Positions 34,793 through 47,309 are shown, counted from the first letter of the stretch. The stretch is DNA of 64,000 bases from Antedon mediterranea (GCF_964355755.1 NC_092674.1:17558501-17622500), one strand, 5' to 3'. Notes: a model not told the origin generated them from the sequence alone. Program-made: numbers and translations.

Positions 34793-36370
34793 TTCATTTA
34801 TTACTACACAAGTACAACTTGCTATACAATTGTTTTGGTAGTCCTGTTTCTCTCTGCATGATTATTGCGCTCCATCCAGGTTTGTTAGCAATTGTATCTA
34901 AAAAAAAAAAATAATGTTAAATTATATTACATCCAAACTTTAACACAGTACATATAATAGCGGTAGACGATAGACAATGTTTAGCCCTGGCCAACAAAAA
35001 CTGTAGGCTTACAAGCCTAGATAATTTGTCACAATACTCCACTCCATTTTTTTTCAATAATACCGCTTAACTTAATATGATGAAAATATCCAGAAATCAG
35101 GCCTTCCTAGATAACTATGCAGTGGGTGTGTAGTTTGCAGGATGCAATTTTTTTAGACAATTTATTAATACATTTTAAATATTTGTCTTTATCTTATTAC
35201 CTTACATGACCAACAGCATCACTCCATGTAGCCTAAGAGGACGGTAATGGAAGAGGCATATAATATTGACCAGATATGTGTTCAGCAGTCTAAACCAATA
35301 GAAAAATAATAGAAATTAAACTATATTATCTAAAAAATATTGAAACTATTCCTAGCCTAGGCCTATTTACATTAAATTATGCCAAATTAAAATTAATTCA
35401 ACAGGTTGTATGTAAATTGTTTTATTTTTATCTTACCTTACCTGACCAGCAGCATTCCATGTAACTAGGACAGTAGTGGAGGCATATAATATTAACCAGA
35501 CATTTTTCTTCAGCTGTCTAAACCAAATAGAAAAATAAATGATATTAAAATATATACATCTATTATTACTACTATACTAACTATTTATTAGCCTAGGTCT
35601 ATTGCATTTCAACACAATGTAGTTGATATGTGGGGTTAAAAAGGCATCGCCTAAACTTTCCCATTATAACTAAACTTAACTAAACTATGCCAAATTAAAA
35701 TTAATTCAACAGGATGCCCTATGTAAATTTATCCAATATTTTGAAAATACCTAACACTGCATTCATTCCAGTCTAGGCCTAGACAAGGCTAACTAAGTAA
35801 TACAATTTATGCCTACAATAGAATAAGACTACTGTTTACTGACTACCTGAAGTAGGGCCTTGCAATGCCCACCGACTCAGCCAATGGCATAGTCTAGAGA
35901 GGCCTAGTTAAGTGTAGGCCTAGCTTAAATAGGCTTTTAGACTGCGGTCTAGCTAGCTAGGCTATATCCCTCTAACATCATTTTAAACAAAAATGTTAAT
36001 AATGTAAAATCTATTACAAATTAAGATTATATATAATGTGATTTACATCTTTAAATAAGTTAAATGTGCGCTTAATGAAGAACAAATCATTTTAACACTA
36101 GCAGTATAGGGTGGTTGCTAGGCAATATCGCCCTAGGCAAGCGCTGTCAGAATTAAAGCTGTGGGCCTAGCTTTTGGGCCTAGATTAAACACACTAAATT
36201 AACTTACTAAATATAATTTTTTTACTTTCTAAAGTACTTTATTATATTAAATATATGTTTTAATTACTAATTTGATACAAATAAAAATGATTATTATTAT
36301 TTTGCTTCTTAAATACCGTTTTAAAGTTGTCACATTTGTAACCTACCTTACCTCAGGCCGCCATTTTTTT
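34793..36370 (-). ncRNA. Possible spliced non-coding transcript with duplicated exon module
   Basis: On the minus strand there are exon-like units bounded by good signals. One lies near 36370-36352 with donor GTAAGGTAGG. Another at 35519-35443 has acceptor TTTCTATTTGGTTTAG and donor GTAAGGTAAG. A diverged tandem copy at about 35290-35210 has acceptor TTCTATTGGTTTAG and donor GTAAGGTAAT. A terminal unit after a T-run and TAG near 34897 is followed by AATAAA near 34800. Reading frames are interrupted, so any transcript would be non-coding or decayed. Entirely inferred from splice-like motifs. Confidence 0.22.
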
Positions 36371-36400
36371 CGAGCTATTCTTGAGATAGTCCAGGACTAA

Positions 36401-37314
36401 CGCCCGTATTCTTAAACCGGACTTTAGTCGTAGTTCGAGCTAAAACTAAAAAAATGACGTCATTTTAATTCATAAACCGAACTTCAACTAAATCACCGAC
36501 TAAATTAGGCCAACCTCGACTAAATCGAGACGGATTTTGATCGATTTTTTTAGTCCTGGAGGGGGAAGACTAAATGGTCGACTAAATGGTTTTTAAACGA
36601 TGTTTATAAAAAACGTAACAGTCATTGAGTTGTTATATTGGCCAGATATTGAAGAATGAAATATCTATATTTATATTAGCTTAATTAAATATACATTGGT
36701 ATAAATTATAATAATGAAAATCATCTTTATTTACAACTGTATACAAATTACATTATTTTCTTCGCGCAAGTCCGACTTGAGCTATGTCACGCCATAGCGA
36801 CAATGGGAGATGCGGCAATTCACCACGCGATGGAATGTTTAGGGGGCCTAGCGCTTTCTTGTCACGCTATGAAGTGCGTGGTTCGTGGCGATCATAGTTT
36901 GTTGGGGGCCTAGAAAATATAAAAGTTACCGTACCGCCATGGTTTCTAAATATATTTTTAAGATTTTATTTATTGTTAATCAAATATACTTCACTGTTAA
37001 ATTAATACTGATATTGTTCTAATAATTAACGATTAAAATTATTTTTCATGTATATAGTCCTGATGCGTAAAAAGTGTTGTAAGAAATGGAAAGTGATATC
37101 AATGCGCAAAATTTCGTCTGCTCCTCAAATACTCTCTTGTCATTGGCCAATGTATAGCCTTTGTTACCCAGACGTGTGCAACTCGACTAAAAGCTCGACT
37201 TCATTAAGTCGAACTGCAAACTTCGACTACTTCGTTTTTGAATCGAATTTGAAGTTCGACTTTTCCAAGTCGAACTTCGAACTACGACTAAAGTCCGGTT
37301 TAAGAATACGGGCG
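36401..37314. mobile_element. Nested PIF/Harbinger-like MITE with TAA duplication
   Basis: 914 bp with inverted repeats of ~39 nt starting CGCCCGTATTCTTAAACCGG, apparently perfect at both ends. TAA flanks at 36398-36400 and 37315-37317. It sits inside the larger element, splitting its AGGACTAA/CTTTCTTAAACC sequence. Trinucleotide TAA duplication plus this terminus type is what PIF/Harbinger elements leave. The interior is rich in GACTAAA and TCGACT motifs related to the TIR; no transposase. An 89-codon open stretch overlapping the right TIR is a chance reading. Confidence 0.82.
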
Positions 37315-37498
37315 TAACTTTCTTAAACCTACCCCTTGGGTGGACTATCTTTTGCCGGTTTTAGTCCAGGTTTAGTCCAGGTTTAGTCCAGGACTAAAGT
37401 TAGTCCCCTTTCATGAATACCATTTCAAAATAGTCCAGGACTAAATCCAGAGATAATCCAGGACTAAAGTTAGTCCCCTTTCATGAATACGGGCCAAA

Positions 37499-37952
37499 TT
37501 GTTTAACATTATATAAACATATATACGTCGTAGTGTATCGTTACATGTACTGTACTATTTCAATCGACTAGGACGGTGAAAGTTTCAATTACATCGCAAT
37601 GTTTTACTGTGTTTAGTGGTATATTATTTGTAAAACATGAAAACAATTAATAATTCGTTACTAAATGGATAAAGAATATATTTAAAAATTGTTCCTCTTT
37701 GCACCCATCCTCTTCCCCATCCTCAACCATAATGTTACATACAAAACACAAATTAAGTTTGTTTAAATTTGACTTAAACAATTGGTCTCATTTTGCGACA
37801 AGTTTTTCTTTCGGAAGTAATTCCTAGGGTGCTAATTTTAGTTGAGTACATAAATCACAGTGTCTTATTGTTCTGCATTATTGTACATTTGAAATCGTCA
37901 GTTTTTTAACGCTGAAATTATTATGTATTCAAGAACCATCTGTGGGCACGAC
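37499..37952. other. Intergenic, nothing recognised
   Basis: A+T-rich sequence without a reading frame, repeat or motif that I can name. Confidence 0.5.
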
Positions 37953-37989
37953 CTAGATGGTACGCGAGCGAAGCGAGCGTACCATCTAG
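37953..37989. repeat. 37-nt perfect hairpin at a satellite edge
   Basis: CTAGATGGTACGC and its exact complement GCGTACCATCTAG flank GAGCGAAGCGA. Satellite sequence begins immediately after it, so it marks an insertion or excision boundary. Confidence 0.8.
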
Positions 37990-37990
37990 T

Positions 37991-38337
37991 AGTAACGAAT
38001 TATGTCAAAAAATAAAAGACTGGAAATTTGGCCATATTTTGAAAATTTGTCTGTGGGGGACCATAGGAATTTTTTCGAAAAATTGACAAAAAATTCCAAA
38101 TTTCTAAAATTCAAAAATTATGCTATAATATTGCCATTTATGCAAATATATTGTGCTAATATCATCTTATAGAGCCATAGTTACTAGTTATGTCAAAAAA
38201 TAAAAAGGTCAAAATTTGGCCATTTTTCGAAAATTTTCCTCCGGGGGGGACCACAGGAATTTTTTCGAAAAATAACCAAAATTTCAACCGTTTAAAGTTT
38301 AATAATTAAGCTATAATATTGCCATTTATGCACATAC
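37991..38337. repeat. Isolated ~185-bp satellite fragment
   Basis: Just under two monomers of the same satellite family as 1-1466, lying about 5.9 kb beyond the end of the main array. Confidence 0.9.
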
Positions 38338-41164
38338 TGTAACTCTCTCTCGCTGATCTATCTCTCTCTCCTCAGAGCGCACATGCAAAAATGCACATCG
38401 GCCACCTACAGTTTTCAGTGAGAAACATGCACATTTGATGATAATCTAGGGGGACTTTCCACAGTAAGACATAGGCACAGGTGCATGTTTGCTCTCCGCG
38501 AGACTGTCACTATGAGAATTGCACATATGCTGATTTACATATAATTATTACTCTTTCTCTATCTATTCAATAAAAAGTCTGTAAAATATCGTTTTTCTGA
38601 GAGATTATTTAAGTCTCTAATTAACATTCATGTCTCTAATGATTTACACGTTATCTTCCTTGTTTTTTATGAAAAATATCGTTTTGGGGAAAAAATGGAG
38701 TAATGTTCTAAGAACGATAGGTCGTCATATTTTTTTTTTCGCATTCACCAACATCGTCCTTTAAACATTTACTTTACATTGGAAACATATAACGTTTATA
38801 TTTTTCCTATGTAAAAAAACACCAAAAGATCGTTTTTCCAGAGTTTCAACCCGATTTGACATCGGGAAAATGGTTTCCGCGGCGATTTTTATGTGTGTAC
38901 TTAATGGTGCACATATGCTGATTTTACCAAAAATACGTTATTTTACACAAAAATTCATCGTCTTGTAAAAATTTTGAGTTTCATACACAATACATTTATA
39001 TACTCTCTTTTTTTAATGAAGAAAACTAAAAAAAATATCGTGTCTTTTTTGAAAAAAATGTAAAAAACGCGTAATTTCTCAGACTCGAATGCACTTTTGA
39101 TGATTTTTGAATTTTTTCATGACTTATAACTTGGTATGTATTTGATTAAATTGTATGAAGTATGCTTTTCTCTACTCACTTTTCAACAAAGAAAATATTC
39201 TCTTGGGTCAAAATCGATAATTTATCGTTTTTCGGCTATAATTAATTACCTTATATGTAAAGAGCGCACGTCTAAATTGAGGTCGCCCTTTCACTGGAGG
39301 CTCGTTCGTTATTATATTTTTTTAATAGTTTTATAACTGTAGTTTGGTTATTTTAATAAAGTAGATTTAATTAATAACTATGCTGATTTTTATTTATTTT
39401 TAGGAGTTGTTTGATTAAAATTCGACAATTTTATGTTGCCTTAATCAAATTTGGTAAAAATTAAACTAGTAAATAAATAAAATTAGCCGTTAGGGTTATG
39501 TCAACCCAATGTTTGTGAATGCTAAATTCCGTAATTTCTTAAAAATTACTACTTTACTTTATATGAAGCAATGCTTTGATTATATTTCTATAACATATCA
39601 AAAGGATTTAATTGAAACTGTACAAAAAAAGTGACAATTTATGCGATTTTCTATACCATACAAAAAAATTTGGAACGCGAAATATCCTTTTGTAACATAC
39701 AGAACGAAATTGAAATTTGTTTGCGGTTCAACACACATTGAGGTTATCGCGTCGTTCCGCAGACGTGACGCTATATTGGCAATTAGGTTTAGCGTAATTT
39801 CGCTATCGTAAACAGATATTTTTTTCTTATTTTGCTTCGATTTTATTTTAATTTGGCTGTTACACTTATTCTTTCCTTTTATTGGCGTCAGACACTGTGC
39901 ATTTGTGAACCAAGGGAGATCAATTTAGTGACTTGGGAATGAGTAAATAGTGAATTATTGAGCATTATTCTGCGGACTTCAAATTCAAAAGTGGAACCCG
40001 GAGGTTCAGCGTGGATCAATTATCATAATATAAACAAACGGGACCAAACAAACAAACATGTAGGATGGCTTTTTTCGGTAAACGATTAAACAAATGACTA
40101 GGCCTAGGCCTAGACTATAATATGTAGTACTTTTTATTGTCTTATAATAAACAAGGGAGAGGTAGGGATCATAGCTATGTCTACGCTAGGCCGAAGTTTA
40201 AGCCAGGCTAGTTAGAGGGCCTCCAGTCGTATTGTAGTAGGCCTACTAGGCCTAGCCTATAGTTATAGGCCTATAGTTAATTGAAGTAGGTAGGCCTAGA
40301 TAAAGTAGTCTAGGCCTAGTTTGAATGTTCAAGTACTTTAGTAATACTATCAAAGTATTCACAGCATTTAATCTGTAAAAGGCTAATCTAGACTAGTTGC
40401 TAGCTAGGCCTAGGCGAAAATAACATTATTATTGTTATACTGCCCTTAATAAACATGGAGTAATAATAAGGATAAGGTCTTGTTGGATGAGGCCATCGAT
40501 CAAGTTTACATTCCGTACAAGTTGTTCTGTTTTTCTGTTGTAAATTAGTATTTTCTATCAATCATCAACATTTGGTGTTGCGGCTATCGGGACATCAACC
40601 TCATTGGCTAATAAACAGCTCAGTGAATTTCGGCCACTGATCATGTCTGTTGCCGCATCCCTACTTACCAACAAAAAACACATCTCTTATAGACAATCGT
40701 CAATAAAAACAATTTTCAGAAAAAAATTTACAAATCAGGTCAGCCGAAACCAAATCAAATTACTAGAAAAAAATAAAAAATATTCATTTGATGCCTGGTA
40801 AACTGTGCCGATAGAAATGGTCATGGTGTACCCTAATGTAAAGAACATACTTTAAAGAAAATAATAAATCTTCTGAAACACCATTTTAAAAGCATTACCT
40901 TCGATTTCATAAAAGGAAGACACTGTCGTATCTACCATAAATATCATTTGAGAGACAAAAAAAATTCAAGAGTGAAACAAAACACAATACAATATTTAAA
41001 ATTTTATTGATTACATCACACAGAGAGTGTCATTATTCCATTACATGAAATGCTTAAATTTGTCTGGGAATTATGCAATGAACAATAAATATTTATTTAA
41101 ATAAGAAATAATAATTAATTTTATTTGAATTTATTAGGAAAATAATAAAATATACATACAAAGT
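38338..41164. other. Non-coding stretch, nothing convincing
   Basis: Contains a CT-rich run (38340-38380), a twice-used GCACATATGCTGATTT word (38521 and 38912) and TAGGCCTA-rich DNA (40080-40420). Short open stretches at 39136-39336 and 40604-40801 have no recognisable features; the second is basic with an in-frame ATG but no neighbouring splice signals that I trust. Confidence 0.5.
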
Positions 41165-43195
41165 AATAACATAAATTAAGGCCACAGCTCAATCTTCTCA
41201 TTCGGAAAAGTAAAGAACGCAAAAATAAATGGACAGAGGCATGTGGGGTCATTAAAACTGAATCGGACTGGGTCATTAGATAATGAAGAAACTGGACAAT
41301 TGACCAATGAAGCTAGGAGGTTTTGAATACCGGCAGACTAAAAACTGTCCATTTTAGAGGATTATCAAATGATCAATGTATTAAATAAATAAAAATATTA
41401 AATAATATTAATATAAAATCCTTTGTTAAAAAAAATGTTAAATTCGACTACATATGTATGTTTTAATTGTTAGCTTTTTTAATATGACGAGACATGTTTA
41501 TCAAAAATATTAGAAATCGTGGAAGGAAATATTTGATTCATATTAAAATGAATTATAGTGGAATTACTCTTGAAATATAAAATACTCATGACAAAATAGA
41601 AATCACAATTTAATGTACACATTTCATTGCAAAAGTTTCCCCTCTGCTTTTTTGTAAGGGCTTGGGATCTTCAAATACAAAGTGCAATGAATGATTTAAT
41701 GTAAATTATAATGCAATTATATAAACTTATTGTAATAATATAAAAATTACAAAATAATTCACTACATTAACCATTGCTCTTTGGATTTGGCAGCATTAAA
41801 AACTTTTTTTTTATTATTATTTTTATTAACTTTATTGCACATTCAGAAAACCATTAGATATGGTGGCCCAATGGCCAAATTGCATAAAATAAAAAATATT
41901 TTGTAAAAAGTGAAAATAAAATAACAGAACAAAACAAAAAATAGAAAATATATATATATGAAACAGTATAAAAACTCTATCCATGGCTACAAAAATCATT
42001 TGGAATCATTCTTGTTGCTGTTTTTTTTCCCACTTTTGACGAAGGTGACGGGTGGCAACCAATAGCCGATTTCCATGCTTCATCAGATGTTGCAGCACAA
42101 TACCAATTTCCATAGTACTGAGTGTGGTTCTTATTTAACCTTGGTTGCTTACACTTTGAGCACACAATCACAGACATTCTTGGTTTGTACATTTTGATCG
42201 GTTTCCAATGTCTTTAGCCACTCGTTTTCTGTACAAGAGGGTAGTTCTAGGAATGCGAGTACTACTAGCCGCAGGGACTGATGGTGGTGGGTTTGCTATC
42301 TCGCCTGGAACTGGGATCGACAGTCTGTTTCCTAGAGTTGCTCCGCCAGAAGTGTTTTTTGGTTGGACAAATGTGAAAGATGGAGCGCTTGCAGGATCGT
42401 TCAGCACCGCTGGATTGGTTAAAGGTTCAAGTAGGGTATTATCAGAGACAAGTTTGGGTATTGTTGCTGAGATGCCAGATTCCAACACTTGCCGCTCTTG
42501 CTTCTTTGATGTTCTGTTGTACCTGTAATAACATCAATAACAAGTTAAAACTCACCGCTGGATGAGTGTCGTACGATTTATCTCCATCAACTGAAGCTTA
42601 GCAAACAACATCAGGTGTCCATTTGATAGCACTTTCCGACGAATGTTTTTGTAGCCTTTGCCGATTAGCGGCCAGCGCTGGAAATGTTTCCCTCCGATAT
42701 ATACGGTAGACGGATACTCTTCACATAGTTTTGTAATAAGGCACTCCATATATTGATTGCAGTCCGGCCATTGGGCTGGTCCGGTGTTCTGACCTAAGAA
42801 GCATCTGTTAACCTACAAAGTGAAAAACGCAGGAAACTGCCTTACTGTCGAGTGCTTTCAACACCAGGTATTACAGCAGTCGTTTTACTTTTCTTGAACC
42901 TGCCTTTTGTGAGGTAATCGTGATGCCGTGCTTTGCGCTTAACGGTTTTGTCATACGCATCCAGGTTGTTCCACAACTTTGTGACATGTTCAGCATGACT
43001 TTGACTTATGACTTCACTGTCTTCCTTAAACTGCATAAGGTAGTCTGCCAGGGCTTCAACTTTGGCGTAGCCTGGAATGCTGTCCAGTCCAGTGGAATCC
43101 TCAAGTTCCTAAATTTTGTTAAGAAAATATGAAAACAACATAAATAATAAGACTTTATGCATTGTATTGCAAAACAGAAACAAAATTTATGAGGT
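41165..43195 (-). pseudogene. Gene A, copy 3: diverged and broken
   Basis: Third member of the gene A segment family, clearly older: many substitutions and indels relative to copies 1 and 2, and only the part equivalent to about 1475-4000 is present. Recognisable minus-strand exon remnants are 43106-42845, 42805-42543 and 42520-41998. The C-terminal exon is frameshifted near 42190, so the Pro/Ser-rich part and the CSKCKQPRLNKNH zinc-like part fall in different frames; there are further lesions before the tail. Upstream exons and promoter are missing, and at about 43197 the sequence runs into a dispersed repeat. Confidence 0.75.
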
Positions 43196-43196
43196 A

Positions 43197-43300
43197 AATA
43201 ATAATAATATTTATTCGGTCATCAATGTAAAAACAAGCACGAATGTGGGGGTACAGCGAAAGAAGCTGTAATGACGTCATAAGACCATAAAGAGAAAATG
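43197..43300. repeat. Dispersed repeat with GGGGTACAGCGAAAGAAGCT core
   Basis: Same element fragment as 28371-28435, here with an intact TGACGTCAT. It truncates gene A copy 3. Confidence 0.6.
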
Positions 43301-45305
43301 TTTTATAAGGGAAATAAGAATAAAGGTGGGCGATACCCACAAAAGAGAAGAAAAACAAATGCTTTAAATCTCAACCAAAGTTACATTAAGCAAGTCTTCA
43401 ATGTATCAAGATTTGATTTGATCATCGGATGAGTTTTTAATTAATTTAATCCTGAGGATTCCATATAATTTGTAATTCTAACATGAAGCTATAAAATTAG
43501 ATGATTCTACCATAGCATAACATAAATGGAGCATGATTGAGAAGAGACAGCTTTATGTTATTATATGACATTTTTTGCTTTAAAAGTGACAATTGCTAGT
43601 ATACAACAGGGAAGACAGGCAGGCCCGAGGTGCTCTGAATCTCTGATGTAGAATTACATCTCTGTCGTAGAAAGTTCCAGGAAGACATATGACACTATAC
43701 AAGGAAAACCAAAAATAAAATTGATTATAACGTAATGTGCAGGTGGTAATTGTGTTGCCTTAATAACTTCTGTAGAAACTACCTTTCGATTGATCTGACC
43801 TTAGGTAGGTTGTCGGTGGTCGTCTGAAACTAGAATACATCAAAACTGCCAAGTTGAGGAGTGAGGGAGGACGTCCTAATATCTCTGCATGCACACAATG
43901 TTCTGAACACAACCTTATTTTAAGTATTATGGAATAAAAATTTATTTGATTGATTAATGGATTACCTTGGGAATTACCTGAATACAGTAAATGCAACCAG
44001 TTACAATAGTTGTCATCATTAATGACCTCAACACCAACCCACATAGATGAAACTGAAAGTATAACAATGTAAATACAGTTGTTCTGAGTTCAGTAATGTG
44101 GGGGAAGTTAGTAATAACTAGCGTCAGAATAAACAACACAGGTACCAATAATAAAGCAGGAGTTCTCAACAGTTTTCAATCGTACGCCACATTGTAATTT
44201 ACTAATAATGTTGTGTGCCAGAGATAGAATGTGAAGTCACAGGTGGGGGAACCAGCCGTGTAACAAGGGTGTTGTGTTGAATTGTGAACAAAGCATTATA
44301 GTCAACACTCCTACTAGTAAACAAAACAGAAACAAAATATTTCATCTCATATTTGATACAACACAGTTCGTTAAGTTGTGCAGTATTATTATTTAATTTG
44401 ACATTTAATTAAATAAAACACATGCATACAAAAGATACGTATTGTAAACTCTTACTTTTAAACTGCAAAAGGATGTTATGATGAAGAATATCCAGAATGT
44501 TAACAGCAACTAACTGTTGGTGGAAAATTAATGGCATATTAAAATATTAGAGTTTTCAGTTTATATTTATTAGACAACTGATAGACAAACTATATATAGA
44601 TAGATATTACCCAAGTACAAATAATAATTCACTGTCAATTAATAATTTATAACTTTTTTTTTTTCATTTATAACAATATTTGTAAAAATTATACTAAACC
44701 TTTTGTTTAGATCAGCTTTTTGAAATAATGCCCTGCTATTTTAGGGTATTTAACATTAGCGTATACTCAGAGTATACATACAGAAGAGTTGGTGTTAAAA
44801 AGGAGAAAGCAGAAATAAAAATAACCTATTACAAGTAAAATAGTTTTTGCAAACTAGCTACAGTATGGTTATAACTTACCAGGTCTAAATGTGTTTGTTG
44901 TAATAATGACTGCTAAAAACCATGACTCTGAATGAAACTCAAAGTAACTCAAACTACATGTTAATCAACATCAAAACATATGAAAATAATAAGGTAGCAT
45001 GTTGTGGTGGCTTTATCATTAACTAAAATACTGCCATGTTAGGATATGCTTGGGATTGGCTTCACGTTCTATTTCTGCCAATTTTCTGAATAATCTATTA
45101 AGCTACAGAATGCTAGAATTATGTTTAACCTGTCTGTGATTTGATGATCCATATATAACATCTTGAAAGGTCTTTCCTTGCATAGAAGACAAAACTACTG
45201 TTTTCATTAATTACTTTATAGAATTTTATTTTTCTTTTTTTGTAACTTAAATTAACATTTCCATTATTAAATCATTTAAAATAGTATAACATTTCAACAA
45301 TTCAT
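43301..45305. other. Non-coding stretch, nothing recognised
   Basis: Two kilobases of A+T-rich sequence. Overlapping minus-strand open stretches at 43760-44169 lack conserved motifs and splice context. A perfect short palindrome (GTATACTCAGAGTATAC) lies near 44760. Confidence 0.5.
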
Positions 45306-45314
45306 TATTAACAC

Positions 45315-45480
45315 TAGACTTGCCCCAAGTCTGTATTATCTTTTTTTTTATTTATTTGTTTTTATTTCGACCGCGAATTTTGTCTGAAAATCAAGTAGTA
45401 TACGTATGAAACGCCATATGTGCCAAAATATTTATCTTTTTACTAATATTAAGACAAAACTCCGTCTGGAACCCAGACTA
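45315..45480. mobile_element. Palindromic-ended element, internally deleted copy
   Basis: 166 bp made of the first ~75 bp and the last ~90 bp of the 959-bp element at 21851, including both terminal palindromes. Its flanks are a different, perfect 9-bp repeat, TATTAACAC (45306-45314 and 45481-45489). This independent insertion fixes the element's ends (TAGACTTG..CAGACTA) and the 9-bp duplication length. Confidence 0.82.
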
Positions 45481-45506
45481 TATTAACACATGCTATGAAT
45501 ATAATA

Positions 45507-45944
45507 TAGTCGACTCTCCAAATACTGGACTCTGAACTGAAAAAACCGAACACTCTCCCAATACCAGAATTGTCTTGAGGACCAGAAGACCCCAAATTCC
45601 GAAGCTTTTAAGAGAATTTTCCAAAGAATGTAGGGAAAGTTTTGTGTAACTAAGCAGACAGGTCTATTTTCAATAAGGTGATGGGACCAGGATAGCTTTA
45701 TTTGCCAAGTCATGCATAACATATCGTTTGAGGGGCTTCATAAGCAGCCGCACATGTGGTTTAATCTTTTGTTTTAATTTAGCTGACTGAGACAATCACT
45801 ACATAGTTGCACGCTTATCCACTTTAGCGGACTTCCTGCTATGCGGAACAGGATGTAAACTCGTTAAAAAACACATTCCAAATACCAAACCGTTACGGAA
45901 TCCAACATATTCTGCCAGGTGTCCGGTATTAGGAAAGTTGACTG
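45507..45944. mobile_element. pogo/Tigger-like MITE
   Basis: 438 bp with ends TAGTCGACTCTCCAAATACT and the complement of CAGTCAACTTTCCTAATACC, flanked by TA on each side (45505-45506 and 45945-45946). The (C)AGTCGACTCTCC terminus with TA duplication is the Tigger/pogo signature within Tc1-mariner. No transposase; an 79-codon minus-strand open stretch spanning its left end is not a gene. Confidence 0.75.
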
Positions 45945-46084
45945 TACAATAATGAATAATTTATCAACTACATATGTTATTAAACCACCACACAAACAAT
46001 TAATGTTAAATATTAAACGATGAGACATGTTTTGTCTAAATCAACTAACAATTACTTATTAAGGGTATGTTCAGACTCTTGACG

Positions 46085-46262
46085 TAAAAGTACTACTTCT
46101 CCCTACCATCCACAAACCGAGGAATTAGTGGAAAGCTTTAATGGCACCCTTAAGTGTATGGTTTGTTCAGGATGATCCCCGGGAATGGAATAAATTGCTT
46201 CCGTACCTATTATTTGCTTATAGGGAGATACCGCAGGAGTCTACTGGGTTCTCCCCACATGA
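46085..46262 (+). pseudogene. Ty3/gypsy integrase fragment
   Basis: Encodes TSPYHPQTEELVESFNGTLK, the segment around the last catalytic Glu of a gypsy integrase core. After a frameshift it continues DDPREWNKLLPYLLFAYREI and ESTGFSPH, the usual continuation. The preceding two catalytic Asp regions are absent. Unrelated in sequence to the element at 6127. Confidence 0.8.
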
Positions 46263-46935
46263 TACGTCCACCTAGGGATAGTATGACTGATAACCACATC
46301 ATGGAGGAAATAAAGTTCATCAGTTTTTATATGAGAAAACAAATTTGTTATCCTTACTCTGTAGAGATAGTCAACTGAAGGCAAACAGACACAAGTGATT
46401 CTGCTAACTTTTCTAATCAGACGATCTATTAATTCTTTATCTTTGTTAAAAGCAATTTCTCCCCATCCCGTTAAGCAATAACTCCAAACCCCACAAACAA
46501 CTGACGTATAAAAGATATTGATGGTTTTGTTACTCACATTAAAAGCATTTACATACGAGTATTTAATTTCTTACTAATATATTCTAAATATTCAGAAAAA
46601 TTTAATCTATCTCTACATGATTACCATCAATAATGAATGAATAATATCAGTAGATGCCCTAAATTTATTACGAAAATCTATTACCATTTCTTTGGTCTTA
46701 GAATAGCAGTATTAAGTTTAAGATGGTTTTTATTACAAAAACCTTACAAACCGGTCAATTTCAGCTTTATAATAACCATAGTTGTCATGTTTGACCCAGG
46801 ATGGCTGTGTCATCAGCTAATTTGATAACAGGACAATCTGGGTGATCGGACTTAAAGTCTGAAGTGAACACAGTGAATAGGAAAGGGGCTAAAACTGTGC
46901 CCTGTGGGGAATCTGTGTTACTAAACAATAATTTC
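46263..46935 (-). pseudogene. LINE reverse-transcriptase fragment
   Basis: Minus strand from about 46935: SPQGTVLAPFLFTVFTSDF, then KLADDTAILGQ (catalytic A-D-D motif), several stops, KTKEMVIDF, and finally a C-terminal part (SVVCGVWSYCLTGWG... RLIRKVSRITCVCLPS) open at 46540-46290. Order and motifs match a CR1/Rex-type non-LTR retrotransposon. Multiple in-frame stops and a frameshift show it is dead. Confidence 0.78.
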
Positions 46936-47109
46936 ATATTTAACTTCGCTGTTCAGTTTAATATATTGATATCTATGTGTCAACAAAATTAAGTACAAGG
47001 CCATTCAACTTATTAGGTACGTTGGCATTTATCAAATTATTTGTCAACAGATGAAGGCCGATGATAGATCAAAATACATTATTCTGACACTGTGTTGGTG
47101 TTTGTACCC

Positions 47110-47300
47110 TCTAAATGAGAATAATGTATAACGTTCGTGTAATATTGATCCATTGCGATTGATTATTGCGATTAAAATCATCATTTATTATAATATAAGC
47201 ATCAGCGTATTTGGCTTCAATATCTAAGATAACATCATTTATTTCACAAAGGACCTCTTTTCCAAGATTAGTGTGCGGAATGTAGATGGAAATGTTCATA
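47110..47300 (-). pseudogene. LINE endonuclease fragment
   Basis: Minus-strand stretch with an YIPHTNLGKEVLCEIND segment followed by DAYIIINDDFNRNN. The last part corresponds to the GDFN motif of APE-type LINE endonucleases, with G changed to D. It lies N-terminal, in reading order, to the RT fragment at 46263-46935 and could be the same element with its middle deleted. Confidence 0.6.
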
Positions 47301-47309
47301 ATAACTGAA

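Larger units (their letters stand above)
33048..37495. mobile_element. 4.4-kb GGCC(C/G)GTATTCATGAA inverted-repeat DNA element
   Basis: Left end GGCCGGTATTCATGAAAGGG; right end is the complement of GGCCCGTATTCATGAAAGGG. AAA flanks both sides (33045-33047 and 37496-37498). Inside each end the words TAGTCCAGGACTAA or TAGTCCTGGACTAT recur many times. No transposase frame is visible in the ~3.5 kb that remains after removing the nested element, so it is non-autonomous. The ends resemble PIF/Harbinger-type termini and a 3-bp duplication fits, but AAA is not the usual TWA, so this is tentative. Large parts (33480-34020, 35340-36200) are TAGGCCTA-rich low-complexity DNA. Confidence 0.72.

Noticed and set aside
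40604-40801. 65-codon open frame with ATG
   Set aside because: Basic composition but no recognisable motif and no gene context.
43760-44169. Overlapping 94- and 71-codon minus-strand frames
   Set aside because: Two different frames over the same DNA, A+T-rich, with no motif; likely non-coding.
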